64,000 nucleotides of DNA, taken from NCBI GenBank assembly GCA_964433345.1, contig CAYSQJ010000005.1:296771-360770 (forward strand). Direction: 5' to 3'. The stretch is from Ga0077527 sp964433345 (GTDB lineage: Bacteria; Pseudomonadota; Gammaproteobacteria; Burkholderiales; SG8-41). The translations under genes were made by a program, and so were the position numbers. Each line of letters starts with the position of its first letter. The stretch's first letter is position 1. Shown piece by piece: positions 45,402-54,297 of this stretch. The notes under the pieces were generated by a model. That model worked only from the letters and a program-made list of their open reading frames with translations. It had not been told where the DNA came from and did not search any database.

Positions 45402-46532
45402 ATGTCGCTGAATCTGCTCGGACTCGATCGGGGGCGTTTCGAAGCCCTGTGCGCGGAAATGGGCGAGAAGCCTTTTCGCGCGCGGCAGATGATGCGCTGG
45501 ATGCACCAGGCGGGGGTCAGCGACTTCGGCGCGATGACAGATGTGTCCCGCCTGTTCCGCGAACGCATCGCTGCTTCCGCAACCATAGCAGGGCCCGAGG
45601 TGCTGCGTGATACCACGGCGCCGGACGGCACGCGCAAGTGGCTGTTTGACGTGGGAACCGGCAATGCAATTGAATCGGTCTATATCCCCGAGGGGGATGC
45701 CGAGGAACTGGCGCCTGTGGACGAGCCTGCAGGCCGGCGTTACCGCGGTACGCTCTGTGTGTCCTCGCAGGCCGGATGTGCGCTCGAATGCTCTTTCTGC
45801 TCCACGGGCAGGCAGGGTTTCAACCGCAACCTGACGGCCGCTGAAATCATCGGCCAGTTGTGGCATGCCAGCCGCAGTCTCTCGTCTGCCTTGGGCATTG
45901 AACGTCCAATCACCAACGTGGTCATGATGGGCATGGGTGAGCCGCTTGCCAATTTTGACAACGTCGTCACAGCCATGCAGCTGATGCTGGATGATCATGC
46001 CTACGGCATCTCCCGCCGCAGGCTCACGCTGTCGACGTCCGGCCTGGTGCCGGCGATGGATCGCCTGCGCGAGGCATGTCCGGTCGCGCTCGCGGTCTCG
46101 CTGCATGCGCCCAACGATACCCTGCGTGATCAACTGGTGCCCATCAACCGGAAATACCCGATACGCGAACTGCTCGATGCCTGCGTGCGATACATCGAGA
46201 AGGCGCCGCGTGATTTCGTGACCTTCGAATACGTGATGCTGGCTGGGGTCAACGACAGTGTGGCGCAGGCCCGGGAACTGGTCAGGACCGTGAAGCCGGT
46301 GCCGTGCAAGATCAATCTGATCCCGTTCAACCCGTTTCCGGACTCCGGCTACGAACGCTCGGGAAGCGGGGCGGTTTCGGCGTTTCGCGACGTTCTGCTG
46401 CAGGCCGGGTTGACTGCGACGGTGCGCAAGACGCGTGGCGACAGCATTGATGCGGCCTGCGGCCAGCTGGCCGGCAGGGTGCAGGACAAAACCAGGCGCG
46501 TGATGCGCCGCATGGAGGGGAACCCGGCATGA
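45402..46532 (+). CDS. rlmN: dual-specificity 23S rRNA/tRNA methyltransferase RlmN
   Basis: 376 residues from the ATG at 45402, with GGAG ahead. The radical-SAM cysteines are C126, C130 and C133 (CALECSFC), followed by VVMMGMGEPLANFDNV and the C-terminal cysteine in RKTRGDSIDAACGQL. RlmN methylates C2 of adenine 2503 in 23S rRNA and adenine 37 in some tRNAs. It overlaps pilF at its stop, as in related genomes. Confidence 0.97.
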   Translation: MSLNLLGLDRGRFEALCAEMGEKPFRARQMMRWMHQAGVSDFGAMTDVSRLFRERIAASATIAGPEVLRDTTAPDGTRKWLFDVGTGNAIESVYIPEGDAEELAPVDEPAGRRYRGTLCVSSQAGCALECSFCSTGRQGFNRNLTAAEIIGQLWHASRSLSSALGIERPITNVVMMGMGEPLANFDNVVTAMQLMLDDHAYGISRRRLTLSTSGLVPAMDRLREACPVALAVSLHAPNDTLRDQLVPINRKYPIRELLDACVRYIEKAPRDFVTFEYVMLAGVNDSVAQARELVRTVKPVPCKINLIPFNPFPDSGYERSGSGAVSAFRDVLLQAGLTATVRKTRGDSIDAACGQLAGRVQDKTRRVMRRMEGNPA

Positions 46533-47344
46533 CACTGCGATTGGGCATTGAACGCATATCCGGCTTTCTCGCCATGGCTGTGCTTGCGGCGGGTCTTGCC
46601 GGATGCGCGACGACAGATGGCGGGGATGGCCAGGGCGTGCAGCCGACGGTCGATACCACCGGGAACGAAAGCAATGCACGCAACCGCGCGCGCATCCATA
46701 CCGAGCTTGCCGCGGGTTATTTCGAGCTTGGAAACCTGGGCGTTGCGCTGGAGGAGATCACCATCGCCCTCCAGGCGGACAGCAGCTATGCGACAGCGCA
46801 CAACATCGCGGGACTGGTTTATGCAACCCTCAAGGATGAGCGTCGCGCGGAAGAGAGCTTCAGGCGGGCCCTGCAGCTGAATCCCTCGGACCCCGACAGC
46901 AACAACAATTACGGCATGTATCTTTGCCAGCGCGGCCGGGAGACGGAAGGAATTAAGTATCTGCTCGCTGCCGTGCAGAACCCCCTCTACCTGAATCCCG
47001 AAAGGTCGTTGGTCAATGCCGGCGTCTGCGCGCGCCGTCGCAGCGACAATGCCGCCGCCCAGGAGTTCTTCCAGCGCGCATTGAGTGTCCGGCCGAACCA
47101 GCCGCAGGCCCTGTACCAGCTCGCCGAACTTTCCTTTCTCTCCAACAATTTCGCTGCGGCACAGGGCTATCTGCGGCGTCTTGCCGATGTGTCTTCGGCA
47201 AACGCGGAAGTGCTCTGGCTGGGTCTGAGGGTGGAGCGCAAGCTCGGCAATACGCTGGCGGAGGCGAGCTACGCGCAGCAATTGCGCAAGAATTTCCCGG
47301 ATTCACGGGAGGCCGCGGCGCTGAAGGCAGGCCGTTTTGAATGA
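46529..47344 (+). CDS. pilW: type IV pilus biogenesis/stability lipoprotein PilW (PilF)
   Basis: 271 residues. The lipoprotein signal ends in LAGC (MAVLAAGLAGCATTDGG), and about six TPR repeats follow (LAAGYFELGNLGVALEEITIAL, AHNIAGLVYATLKDERRAEE, NYGMYLCQRGRETEGI). PilF/PilW is an outer-membrane pilotin-like protein needed for assembly of the PilQ secretin. The rlmN-pilF-rodZ-ispG order is conserved. No other pilus gene is in the window, so the pilus role rests on the family. The ATG overlaps the rlmN stop by four bases. Confidence 0.88.
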   Translation: MTLRLGIERISGFLAMAVLAAGLAGCATTDGGDGQGVQPTVDTTGNESNARNRARIHTELAAGYFELGNLGVALEEITIALQADSSYATAHNIAGLVYATLKDERRAEESFRRALQLNPSDPDSNNNYGMYLCQRGRETEGIKYLLAAVQNPLYLNPERSLVNAGVCARRRSDNAAAQEFFQRALSVRPNQPQALYQLAELSFLSNNFAAAQGYLRRLADVSSANAEVLWLGLRVERKLGNTLAEASYAQQLRKNFPDSREAAALKAGRFE

Positions 47345-48213
47345 GCGATACAGCCGCCGAAGATAATGCAGTGCCGCCAGCTGCGGCCCCGGCGCCCCGC
47401 CCCGGACGCATGCTGGCTGAAGCGCGCGTTGCGAAGGGCATGACGCTGGCCGAGGTGGCCGCGCAGTTGAAGCTTTCGCCATCGCAGGTTGCTGCGCTGG
47501 AGGCCGACGATTACGGCAGCTTGCCTGGCCCGGTGTTCGTGCGCGGCTTCATACGCAATTACGCTCGCCTGCTTGACCAGGACCCGGAGCAGCTATCCGG
47601 CAGCCTGAATCTGCCACAGGGTTCCGCGCCTGCGGCTGCGGCAATACCGGTGTCCCGCGATATTCCCTTTCCGGCGCGAAAATCAGCCTCATGGCTGCCT
47701 TACGCGGCGATCCTGGTGCTTGCCGCGATACTGGTCTCGGTCTACGAAGTCTTCTATGCTGCCCCTCCGGAGGTGGTGGTACTGGCGCCGCAACCTGCCG
47801 CAGAGTCCGTGACCGATGCTGCTGCTCCCTTGGCCGCGAGCAGTCCTGAAGTGCTGCCGGCCGCATCTGCCGTTATTGCGGAAACCGTCGCAACTGCCGG
47901 GACGCAGGAGATGCCGGTCGCGGAACCCGTGCCTCCCAATGAGGATGCCGGAGCGCAGGCGCCGGTTCCCAACGGCATGGCGGAAGTGCATTTCGTGTTC
48001 GAAGCGGCGTCCTGGGTGGAAGTGAGGGATCGCAGCGAACGCGTCCTGCTGTCCCAACTCAATGCCGCAGGCACACAGCTGCGGGTTGCGGGACGTCCCC
48101 CGCTCAGTGTCGTGGTAGGCAATGCCAGGGATGTGCGAATGACATTCAACGGCAAGCCGTTTGATCTTGCTCCCCACACGCGCGTTGAAGTCGCGCGATT
48201 CGTACTGGAATAA
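47341..48213 (+). CDS. rodZ: cytoskeletal protein RodZ
   Basis: 290 residues. The N-terminal helix-turn-helix (GRMLAEARVAKGMTLAEVAAQLKLSPSQVAAL) is followed by a juxtamembrane region, one membrane helix (about residues 118-140, WLPYAAILVLAAILVSVYEV), an alanine/proline-rich linker, and a periplasmic DUF4115 domain (EVHFVFEAASWVEVRDRSER). RodZ links MreB filaments to the cell-wall machinery. It overlaps pilW by four bases and precedes ispG by three. Confidence 0.93.
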   Translation: MSDTAAEDNAVPPAAAPAPRPGRMLAEARVAKGMTLAEVAAQLKLSPSQVAALEADDYGSLPGPVFVRGFIRNYARLLDQDPEQLSGSLNLPQGSAPAAAAIPVSRDIPFPARKSASWLPYAAILVLAAILVSVYEVFYAAPPEVVVLAPQPAAESVTDAAAPLAASSPEVLPAASAVIAETVATAGTQEMPVAEPVPPNEDAGAQAPVPNGMAEVHFVFEAASWVEVRDRSERVLLSQLNAAGTQLRVAGRPPLSVVVGNARDVRMTFNGKPFDLAPHTRVEVARFVLE

Positions 48214-48216
48214 CCG

Positions 48217-49500
48217 ATGCACTGTCTTCCCGATTACGGGCCCTCGGCACGCCGCAAAAGCACCGCTGTTCTCATCGGAGACCGGATGGTTGGCGGGGAT
48301 GCGCCCATCCTCGTGCAATCGATGACAAACACCGACACCGCTGATGTCGCGGCAACGGTCGAACAGGTTGCTGCTCTCGCGAGGGCGGGTTCGGAGGTGG
48401 TGCGCATCACTGTCAACAATGCGGAGGCCGCGGCAGCGGTACCCCTCATCCGCGAGCGCCTGGAGCGCCGTGGGATCGCGGTGCCTCTGGTCGGGGATTT
48501 TCATTTCAACGGCCACCGGCTTCTGACCCAGCATCCGGCCTGCGCAGAAGCGCTGGCAAAGCTGCGGATCAATCCCGGCAACGTGGGCAAGGGCGCTCGG
48601 CGCGACGAACAGTTCGCGACGATGATTGAATTTGCGTGCCGTTACGACAAGCCGGTGCGGATCGGCGTCAACTGGGGGAGCCTTGACCAGGAACTGCTGG
48701 CGAGGATGATGGACGAGAATGCCGCTTTGGCGCACCCCCGTGATGCCAACGTCGTGATGCGCGAAGCACTCGTGGTGTCTGCGCTGGAAAGCGCGCGACA
48801 GGCGGAGGCGCTGGGGCTTGCCCATGACCGGATCGTTCTGTCCTGCAAGGTCAGCGGGGTGCAGGACCTGATTGCCGTATACCGCGACCTTGCGGCTCGC
48901 TGCGACTATCCGCTGCACCTCGGGCTGACCGAAGCCGGAATGGGCTCCAAGGGCATAGTGGCCTCGACGGCGGCGATGGCGGTGCTGCTGCAGGAAGGAA
49001 TAGGCGACACCATCCGCGTGTCGTTGACGCCCGAGCCCGGCGGCGACCGCACGCGCGAAGTGATCGTGGCACAGGAAATCCTGCAGACCATGGGGTTGCG
49101 CTCGTTCACGCCGCTGGTCATTGCATGCCCGGGTTGCGGACGCACCACCAGCACCGTGTTCCAGGAGCTCGCCGACCGCATCCAGGGCTATCTGCGCGCG
49201 CAGATGCCGGTTTGGAGGAATCGTTATCCCGGCGTGGAAAACATGCATGTCGCGGTGATGGGCTGCGTGGTCAACGGTCCGGGCGAAAGCAAGCATGCCA
49301 ACATCGGCATCAGTCTTCCCGGTTCCGGCGAGACCCCGGTTGCGCCGGTATTTGTCGACGGCGCGAAAACGGTGACGCTCAAGGGGGGGAACATCGCCGA
49401 AGAGTTCCAGCGCATCGTTGATGACTATGTGCACACCCGTTACGGCAGCACGGCGGACTCCGGCGTCCCGCGATCCGGCGTTGCCGACAACAAGGGCTGA
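48217..49500 (+). CDS. ispG: 4-hydroxy-3-methylbut-2-enyl diphosphate synthase (IspG)
   Basis: 427 residues, the long form usual in betaproteobacteria. The start region PILVQSMTNTDTADVAATVEQ, the middle LRINPGNVGKGARRDEQF, and the [4Fe-4S] cysteines in ACPGCGRTT and VMGCVVNGPGESKHANIG are all seen. It reduces methylerythritol cyclodiphosphate in the non-mevalonate isoprenoid pathway. It lies three bases behind rodZ and 19 bases ahead of hisS. Confidence 0.97.
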   Translation: MHCLPDYGPSARRKSTAVLIGDRMVGGDAPILVQSMTNTDTADVAATVEQVAALARAGSEVVRITVNNAEAAAAVPLIRERLERRGIAVPLVGDFHFNGHRLLTQHPACAEALAKLRINPGNVGKGARRDEQFATMIEFACRYDKPVRIGVNWGSLDQELLARMMDENAALAHPRDANVVMREALVVSALESARQAEALGLAHDRIVLSCKVSGVQDLIAVYRDLAARCDYPLHLGLTEAGMGSKGIVASTAAMAVLLQEGIGDTIRVSLTPEPGGDRTREVIVAQEILQTMGLRSFTPLVIACPGCGRTTSTVFQELADRIQGYLRAQMPVWRNRYPGVENMHVAVMGCVVNGPGESKHANIGISLPGSGETPVAPVFVDGAKTVTLKGGNIAEEFQRIVDDYVHTRYGSTADSGVPRSGVADNKG

Positions 49501-49519
49501 CCAAGGGGCGCTCCGGAAC

Positions 49520-50788
49520 ATGGCAAAGACAGTGCAGGGTATCCGCGGCATGAACGACGTCCTGCCGTCAGAGGCGCATCGCTGGGCGTTTTTCGAGCAG
49601 GCCGTGCGGGACTGGGTTCGCAGCTACGGCTACCAGGCGATCCGCATGCCCATCCTCGAGCGGACGGAGCTTTTTGTGCGTTCCATCGGAGAGGTGACCG
49701 ACATCGTCGAAAAGGAGATGTACACCTTCACCGACGAACTCAACGGTGAACAGCTTACGCTGCGTCCCGAGGGCACGGCTTCCTGCGTGCGTGCCGCAAT
49801 CGAGCACAACCTGCTCTATCCCGGTCCCCAGCGTCTCTGGTACTGGGGGCCGATGTTCCGCCATGAGCGACCGCAGAAGGGTCGCTACCGGCAGTTCCAC
49901 CAGGTCGGCATCGAGGCTCTCGGTTTTGCAGGACCGGACATCGATGTCGAGCACATTGTGATGTGCGCGAGGCTTTGGCGCAGACTCGGGCTGAGCGATA
50001 TCAGGCTTGAACTGAATTCTCTGGGCTCGGCCGAGGCGCGGGCGCGACATCGCACAAAGCTGGTGGCCTACCTGGAAAGCAATGTCGCAGACCTCGATGA
50101 GGATGCGAGGCGCCGCATGCACAGCAACCCCCTGCGTGTTCTCGACAGCAAGAATCCAGCGCTGCGGGAACTGATCGCCTCAGCTCCGCGGCTGGCGGAT
50201 GATCTAGATGAGGCGTCTGCGGAGGCTTTTTCGGTGCTGCAAGCATCATTGCGCGCGGCGGGGATTCCCTTCAGCGTCAATCCGCGACTGGTCAGGGGGC
50301 TGGACTATTACAATGGCACCGTGTTCGAGTGGATTACCGACCGCCTTGGCGCGCAGGGCACGGTTTGCGCGGGCGGTCGTTATGACGGGCTGATTGGCCA
50401 GTTCGGCGGCAAGCCGGCGCCGGCCTGCGGTTTCGCGATGGGCGTGGAACGTCTGCTGGCGTTGATGGCCGAATGCGGAGTCGCGGTACCCGAAGACCGG
50501 CCGGATGCCTATGTGGTTCGGCAGGGTGAGGCGGCGCTGCCCTGGGCGGAATTCGTGGCGGAAACGCTGCGCGATGCCGGTCTGGCAGCCGTGCTTCACT
50601 GTGGCGGCGGGAGCTTCAAGTCGCAGATGCGGAAAGCCGATGCCAGTGGCGCTCGATATGCATTGATCATCGGGGACGAAGAGGCGCAGGCGCGGATGGT
50701 GTCGGTCAAACCGTTGCGTGGCGGACCGGAACAGGCGCAAGCCCGGGTTTCGCCGCAGGCAGCATGTGAAATTATCAAATCAGGGTGA
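49520..50788 (+). CDS. hisS: histidyl-tRNA synthetase
   Basis: 422 residues from the ATG at 49520; a longer frame overlapping ispG is not used. Class II motifs are visible: motif 1 near IRMPILERTELFVRSIGE, motif 2 (FRHERPQKGRYRQFHQVGIE) and motif 3 (GFAMGVERLLALM), along with the histidine-specific LVRGLDYYNGTVFEW. It charges tRNA-His. It sits between ispG and the YfgM-like gene, the conserved order. Confidence 0.97.
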   Translation: MAKTVQGIRGMNDVLPSEAHRWAFFEQAVRDWVRSYGYQAIRMPILERTELFVRSIGEVTDIVEKEMYTFTDELNGEQLTLRPEGTASCVRAAIEHNLLYPGPQRLWYWGPMFRHERPQKGRYRQFHQVGIEALGFAGPDIDVEHIVMCARLWRRLGLSDIRLELNSLGSAEARARHRTKLVAYLESNVADLDEDARRRMHSNPLRVLDSKNPALRELIASAPRLADDLDEASAEAFSVLQASLRAAGIPFSVNPRLVRGLDYYNGTVFEWITDRLGAQGTVCAGGRYDGLIGQFGGKPAPACGFAMGVERLLALMAECGVAVPEDRPDAYVVRQGEAALPWAEFVAETLRDAGLAAVLHCGGGSFKSQMRKADASGARYALIIGDEEAQARMVSVKPLRGGPEQAQARVSPQAACEIIKSG

Positions 50789-50792
50789 ATCG

Positions 50793-51428
50793 ATGGCTTT
50801 GGATCTGGAAGAGCAGGAACAGCTGGCTGCAATAAAGTCGTGGTGGGCACAATACGGGCGGCTGGTGACGGTCACTGTCGTTGGAAGCCTGCTCGCAATC
50901 GGCGGCATCCGGGGCTGGCAGTACTACCAGGGCTCTCAGGCGGCTTCGGCGGTCGCGCTGTTCGCGCAGCAGCAGGCTGCAGAGCGGGCAAGCGACCACA
51001 AAAAGGTTCGGGACATCGGTACTGAAATCGTCGAGCGCTACGGATCAACCGCGTATGCCACGCTGGCCGCGCTGTCGGCCGCAAAGAGCGACTTCGATAC
51101 CGGCGATCTCCCCGCGGCGAGGACGCGCCTGCAGTGGGTGATCGACCACGCGCGCGAAGAGGAGGCACGCGACGTGGCGCGGCTGAGGCTTGCCCGCATA
51201 CTGCATGACGAGAAAAAGACCGATGAAGCGCTGAAACTGCTGGATTCGAAGCATCTGGACAGCTTTGTCGGGCTCTATGCCGACCTCAAGGGTGACCTTC
51301 TTCTGTCACAGGGAAAGCGCGATGAGGCGCGCGCGGCCTATCAGCTGGCGCTGGACCGCAGTGATGCCGGCGGACCGAGGCGCCAGATCATCCAGCTCAA
51401 GCTCGACGCCGTGGGTGGCGCCAAGTGA
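50793..51428 (+). CDS. YfgM family tetratricopeptide membrane protein
   Basis: 211 residues from the ATG at 50793. LDLEEQEQLAAIKSWWAQYG is the cytoplasmic start, then one membrane helix (RLVTVTVVGSLLAIGGI) and a periplasmic TPR-like domain (YATLAALSAAKSDFDTGDLPAARTR, LLSQGKRDEARAAYQLAL). In E. coli YfgM associates with the SecYEG translocon and PpiD and assists periplasmic folding. It is placed between hisS and bamB as expected, and its stop overlaps the bamB start. Confidence 0.9.
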   Translation: MALDLEEQEQLAAIKSWWAQYGRLVTVTVVGSLLAIGGIRGWQYYQGSQAASAVALFAQQQAAERASDHKKVRDIGTEIVERYGSTAYATLAALSAAKSDFDTGDLPAARTRLQWVIDHAREEEARDVARLRLARILHDEKKTDEALKLLDSKHLDSFVGLYADLKGDLLLSQGKRDEARAAYQLALDRSDAGGPRRQIIQLKLDAVGGAK

Positions 51429-52585
51429 TGAGCTGCAGGTTTGCTGCGGCGACGGCGGCGCTTGTTCTGCTGGCGGGTTGCCAGACCGTATCCGGCGTCT
51501 ACGACAGCTGGTTTGGCAGCACTCCGAAAAAGAAGGCAGCGGAGCTGGTGCAGTTCCAGGCCAGCGCGACGGCGCGCGTGGTGTGGCAGAGTAACGTCGG
51601 ATCCGCCGAACGCGGCGCTTTTTATCCGGCAGTCAGCGGCAATACCGTTTATGCCGCAGGCGCCTCCGGCCAGGTCGCGGGGCTGGCAGCCAATTCAGGG
51701 GCGAGCCTGGGCCGCTTCGAATCCGGCACGACGCTGTCGGGAGGCGTTGGTGCGGGCAGCGGATTGGTGCTTGTGGGCACCGGCAAGGGCGAAGTCCTGG
51801 CTTTTGAGACCTCGGGAAAGCCGGCCTGGAAGGCGCAACTGTCTGGCGAAGTGCTGGCGCCTCCTGCCGCAGCCGATGGCGTGGTGGTGGTGCGTACCGG
51901 CAATGGCCGCATCTATGGCCTGAATGCGGCCGATGGCAAGCAGCGCTGGGTTTACCAGCGTGCGCTCCCGCCGCTGGCGGTGCGCAGCTTTGCAGGCGTG
52001 GTGGTCCATCGCGGCGCGGTTTTCGCCGGATTCCCCGGCGGGCGACTGGTGGCCATGGCACTGGCAACCGGCAATGTGGGATGGGAGTCAGTGGTGGCTT
52101 TGCCCAAGGGCGCCACAGAACTCGAGCGGGTCACCGATGTGGCCAGCTATCCCGTGATCGACGGCACGCAGATCTGCGCAGTGGCCTATCAGGGGCGCGT
52201 CGCCTGTTTTGATGCGCTGAGCGGCGAAACACAGTGGGCGCGCGATGCCTCAAGCGTCGCAGGCATGGGCCTCGATGCACGCAACGTCTACGTCACCGAT
52301 GATCAGGATGCAATCCAGGCGCTGGAGCGCAGCGGGGGCGCCAGCCTGTGGAAACAGGACAAGCTGCGCGGCCGCTGGGCGACGGCGCCGCTGGCACTGG
52401 GCCGTTACGTGATCGTCGGGGATTTCGAGGGTTATGTGCATGTGATGTCGCGCGATGATGGCGCCTTTGTGGCGCGAGTGGCCACCGACGGCAGTTCCAT
52501 TCGCGTGCCGCCGGTCGCGCTCGACCTGTCGACTTTTCTGGTGCAGACCAGCAATGGCGGTCTTTACGCCATCAACCTGCAATGA
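51428..52585 (+). CDS. bamB: outer membrane assembly lipoprotein BamB
   Basis: 385 residues from the ATG at 51428 (TGATG overlap with the upstream stop). The lipobox is LLAGC (residues 15-19). The rest forms repeated PQQ-like beta-propeller blades (GLNAADGKQRWVYQ, CFDALSGETQWARD, ALERSGGASLWKQD). BamB is part of the Bam complex that inserts beta-barrel proteins into the outer membrane. It precedes der, as is usual. Confidence 0.95.
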   Translation: MSCRFAAATAALVLLAGCQTVSGVYDSWFGSTPKKKAAELVQFQASATARVVWQSNVGSAERGAFYPAVSGNTVYAAGASGQVAGLAANSGASLGRFESGTTLSGGVGAGSGLVLVGTGKGEVLAFETSGKPAWKAQLSGEVLAPPAAADGVVVVRTGNGRIYGLNAADGKQRWVYQRALPPLAVRSFAGVVVHRGAVFAGFPGGRLVAMALATGNVGWESVVALPKGATELERVTDVASYPVIDGTQICAVAYQGRVACFDALSGETQWARDASSVAGMGLDARNVYVTDDQDAIQALERSGGASLWKQDKLRGRWATAPLALGRYVIVGDFEGYVHVMSRDDGAFVARVATDGSSIRVPPVALDLSTFLVQTSNGGLYAINLQ

Positions 52586-52630
52586 ACGCTACGGGCCGCG
52601 GATGATCCGCCGAACATCCGGCCCCTTCCC

Positions 52631-53971
52631 ATGAAACCCACAGTGGTCATTGTCGGTCGCCCCAATGTCGGCAAATCGACGCTCTTCAACCGGCTGACTC
52701 GCAGCCGAGACGCCATTGTTGCCGATGCACCGGGAATCACGCGTGACCGCCACTATGGCGAAGGGCGCGTGGGCGGCAAACCCTACCTGGTGGTCGATAC
52801 CGGCGGATTCGAGTCGGTGGCCAAAGCCGGCATTTCCCACGAAATGCTGCGTCAGGCGCGCCAAGCGGTCGACGAGGCAGATGCCGTGCTGTTCGTCGTC
52901 GATGCGCGGATCGGGCTCACGGCGCAGGATCGCGAGATCGGCGCTGAACTGCGGCGCAGCGGCCGCAAGATCTGGCTGGTGGTCAACAAGGCGGAAGGCA
53001 TGGCGTCCGCTTCGGTGACGGCGGATTTCCATGCCCTGGGTCTGGGTGACCCGCTCGCGATATCCGCTGAGCATGGCGAGCATGTCAACGACCTGATGGA
53101 ATTGGTGCTGGCAGACTTCCCGGGGCCGGAACAGGTTGCGGAGACGCCTTCGAAACACCCCAAGATTGCGATCGTGGGTCGTCCCAATGTCGGAAAATCA
53201 ACCCTGGTCAACGCCTTGCTCGGGGAAGAGCGGGTGGTCGTTTTCGACCAGCCGGGGACCACGCGGGATTCGATCTACATCGATTTCGAGCGCGAGGGAA
53301 AACACTACACCCTGATCGACACCGCCGGCATGCGCAAGCGCGGCCGGATCGACGAGGCTGCCGAAAAGTTCTCGGTGGTCAAGACGCTGCAGTCCATAGC
53401 CGATGCCAATGTCGTGGTGCTGGTGCTCGACGCACGCCAGGAAATTTCCGAACAGGATGCGCATATCGCGGGTTTCATCCTCGAAGCCGGACGCGCGCTG
53501 GTCGTGGCTGTCAACAAATGGGAAGGGCTGGGCGAAGCCGAGCGGGAGCAGGTCAAGCGGGACGGGGCGCGCAAGCTCGGCTTTCTCGCCTTCGCGCGTT
53601 TCCATTTCATTTCGGCATTGCAGGGGCAGGGGATCGGCGCCCTGCTGCGATCGGCGGATGCCGCCTATGCCGCCGCGATGTCCAGCCTGCCGACGCCGCG
53701 CCTGACGAGGGCCTTGCAGATGGCTGTCCAGCAGCAGCAGCCGCCACGTGCCGGCATGGTACGACCCAAGCTGCGCTATGCTCACCAGGGCGGCCATAAC
53801 CCGCCGCGCATCATCATTCACGGTTCTGCGCTCGAGCGCGTGCCCGATACCTACCGCCGCTATCTGGAACGTTTCTTCAGGGATGCGTTCAAACTCACGG
53901 GTACGCCGCTGCGGGTCGAGTTCAAAACCGGGCGCAATCCCTATGCCAAGGGTGATGCAAAGCGTGGCTAA
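52631..53971 (+). CDS. der: ribosome biogenesis GTPase Der (EngA)
   Basis: 446 residues with two GTPase domains: the first with GRPNVGKSTLFNRLT at the start, the second with GRPNVGKSTLVNALLG near residues 180-195. NKAEG and NKWEG are the two guanine-specificity motifs. A C-terminal KH-like domain follows (PPRIIIHGSALERVPDTYRRYLERFF). Der acts in maturation of the 50S subunit. It is followed 67 bases later by hfq. Confidence 0.97.
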   Translation: MKPTVVIVGRPNVGKSTLFNRLTRSRDAIVADAPGITRDRHYGEGRVGGKPYLVVDTGGFESVAKAGISHEMLRQARQAVDEADAVLFVVDARIGLTAQDREIGAELRRSGRKIWLVVNKAEGMASASVTADFHALGLGDPLAISAEHGEHVNDLMELVLADFPGPEQVAETPSKHPKIAIVGRPNVGKSTLVNALLGEERVVVFDQPGTTRDSIYIDFEREGKHYTLIDTAGMRKRGRIDEAAEKFSVVKTLQSIADANVVVLVLDARQEISEQDAHIAGFILEAGRALVVAVNKWEGLGEAEREQVKRDGARKLGFLAFARFHFISALQGQGIGALLRSADAAYAAAMSSLPTPRLTRALQMAVQQQQPPRAGMVRPKLRYAHQGGHNPPRIIIHGSALERVPDTYRRYLERFFRDAFKLTGTPLRVEFKTGRNPYAKGDAKRG

Positions 53972-54038
53972 CTCTATGGCCAGACGCAGAAAATTAGGCT
54001 AGAGTGAACTTTCCAATAACGACAACCCAGAGGGTGCC

Positions 54039-54275
54039 ATGAGTAATAAAGGGCAGTTGCTACAAGACCCGTTCCTGAATGCCTTGCGCAAGGAACACAT
54101 TCCGGTGTCGATTTACCTCGTCAACGGTATCAAGCTGCAGGGCCAGGTCGACTCATTCGACCAGTATGTGGTGCTACTCAAGAACACGGTGACACAGATG
54201 GTCTACAAGCATGCCATCTCGACCGTGGTGCCGGCGCGGGCGGTCAGCCTGCAGGCCGATGAAAAAGACAAGTAA
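54039..54275 (+). CDS. hfq: RNA-binding protein Hfq
   Basis: 78 residues with Sm1 (QDPFLNALRKEHIPVSIYLVNGIKLQGQ) and Sm2 (YKHAISTVVP) motifs. Hexameric Hfq pairs small RNAs with messages. The upstream gap has AGAGGG ahead of the ATG. The hfq stop TAA starts AT-rich element R6, which fills the whole gap to hflX, so the 3' end of this message is U/A-rich. Confidence 0.98.
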   Translation: MSNKGQLLQDPFLNALRKEHIPVSIYLVNGIKLQGQVDSFDQYVVLLKNTVTQMVYKHAISTVVPARAVSLQADEKDK

Positions 54276-54297
54276 TTGATTTTATTGAATATTTTTG
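54273..54297 (-). repeat. AT-rich element R6 with perfect IHF-type core
   Basis: Begins at the hfq stop and runs to the hflX start. On the minus strand AATCAATTACTTG (54269-54281) matches WATCAANNNNTTR perfectly. Bases 54275-54296 are identical over 22 positions to R3. No Shine-Dalgarno sequence for hflX remains in the gap. Confidence 0.65.

Noticed and set aside
53985..54038. Sigma-E promoter for hfq (GAACTT near 54005)
   Set aside because: The -35-like GAACTT is present, but nothing resembling the sigma-E -10 lies at the right spacing.
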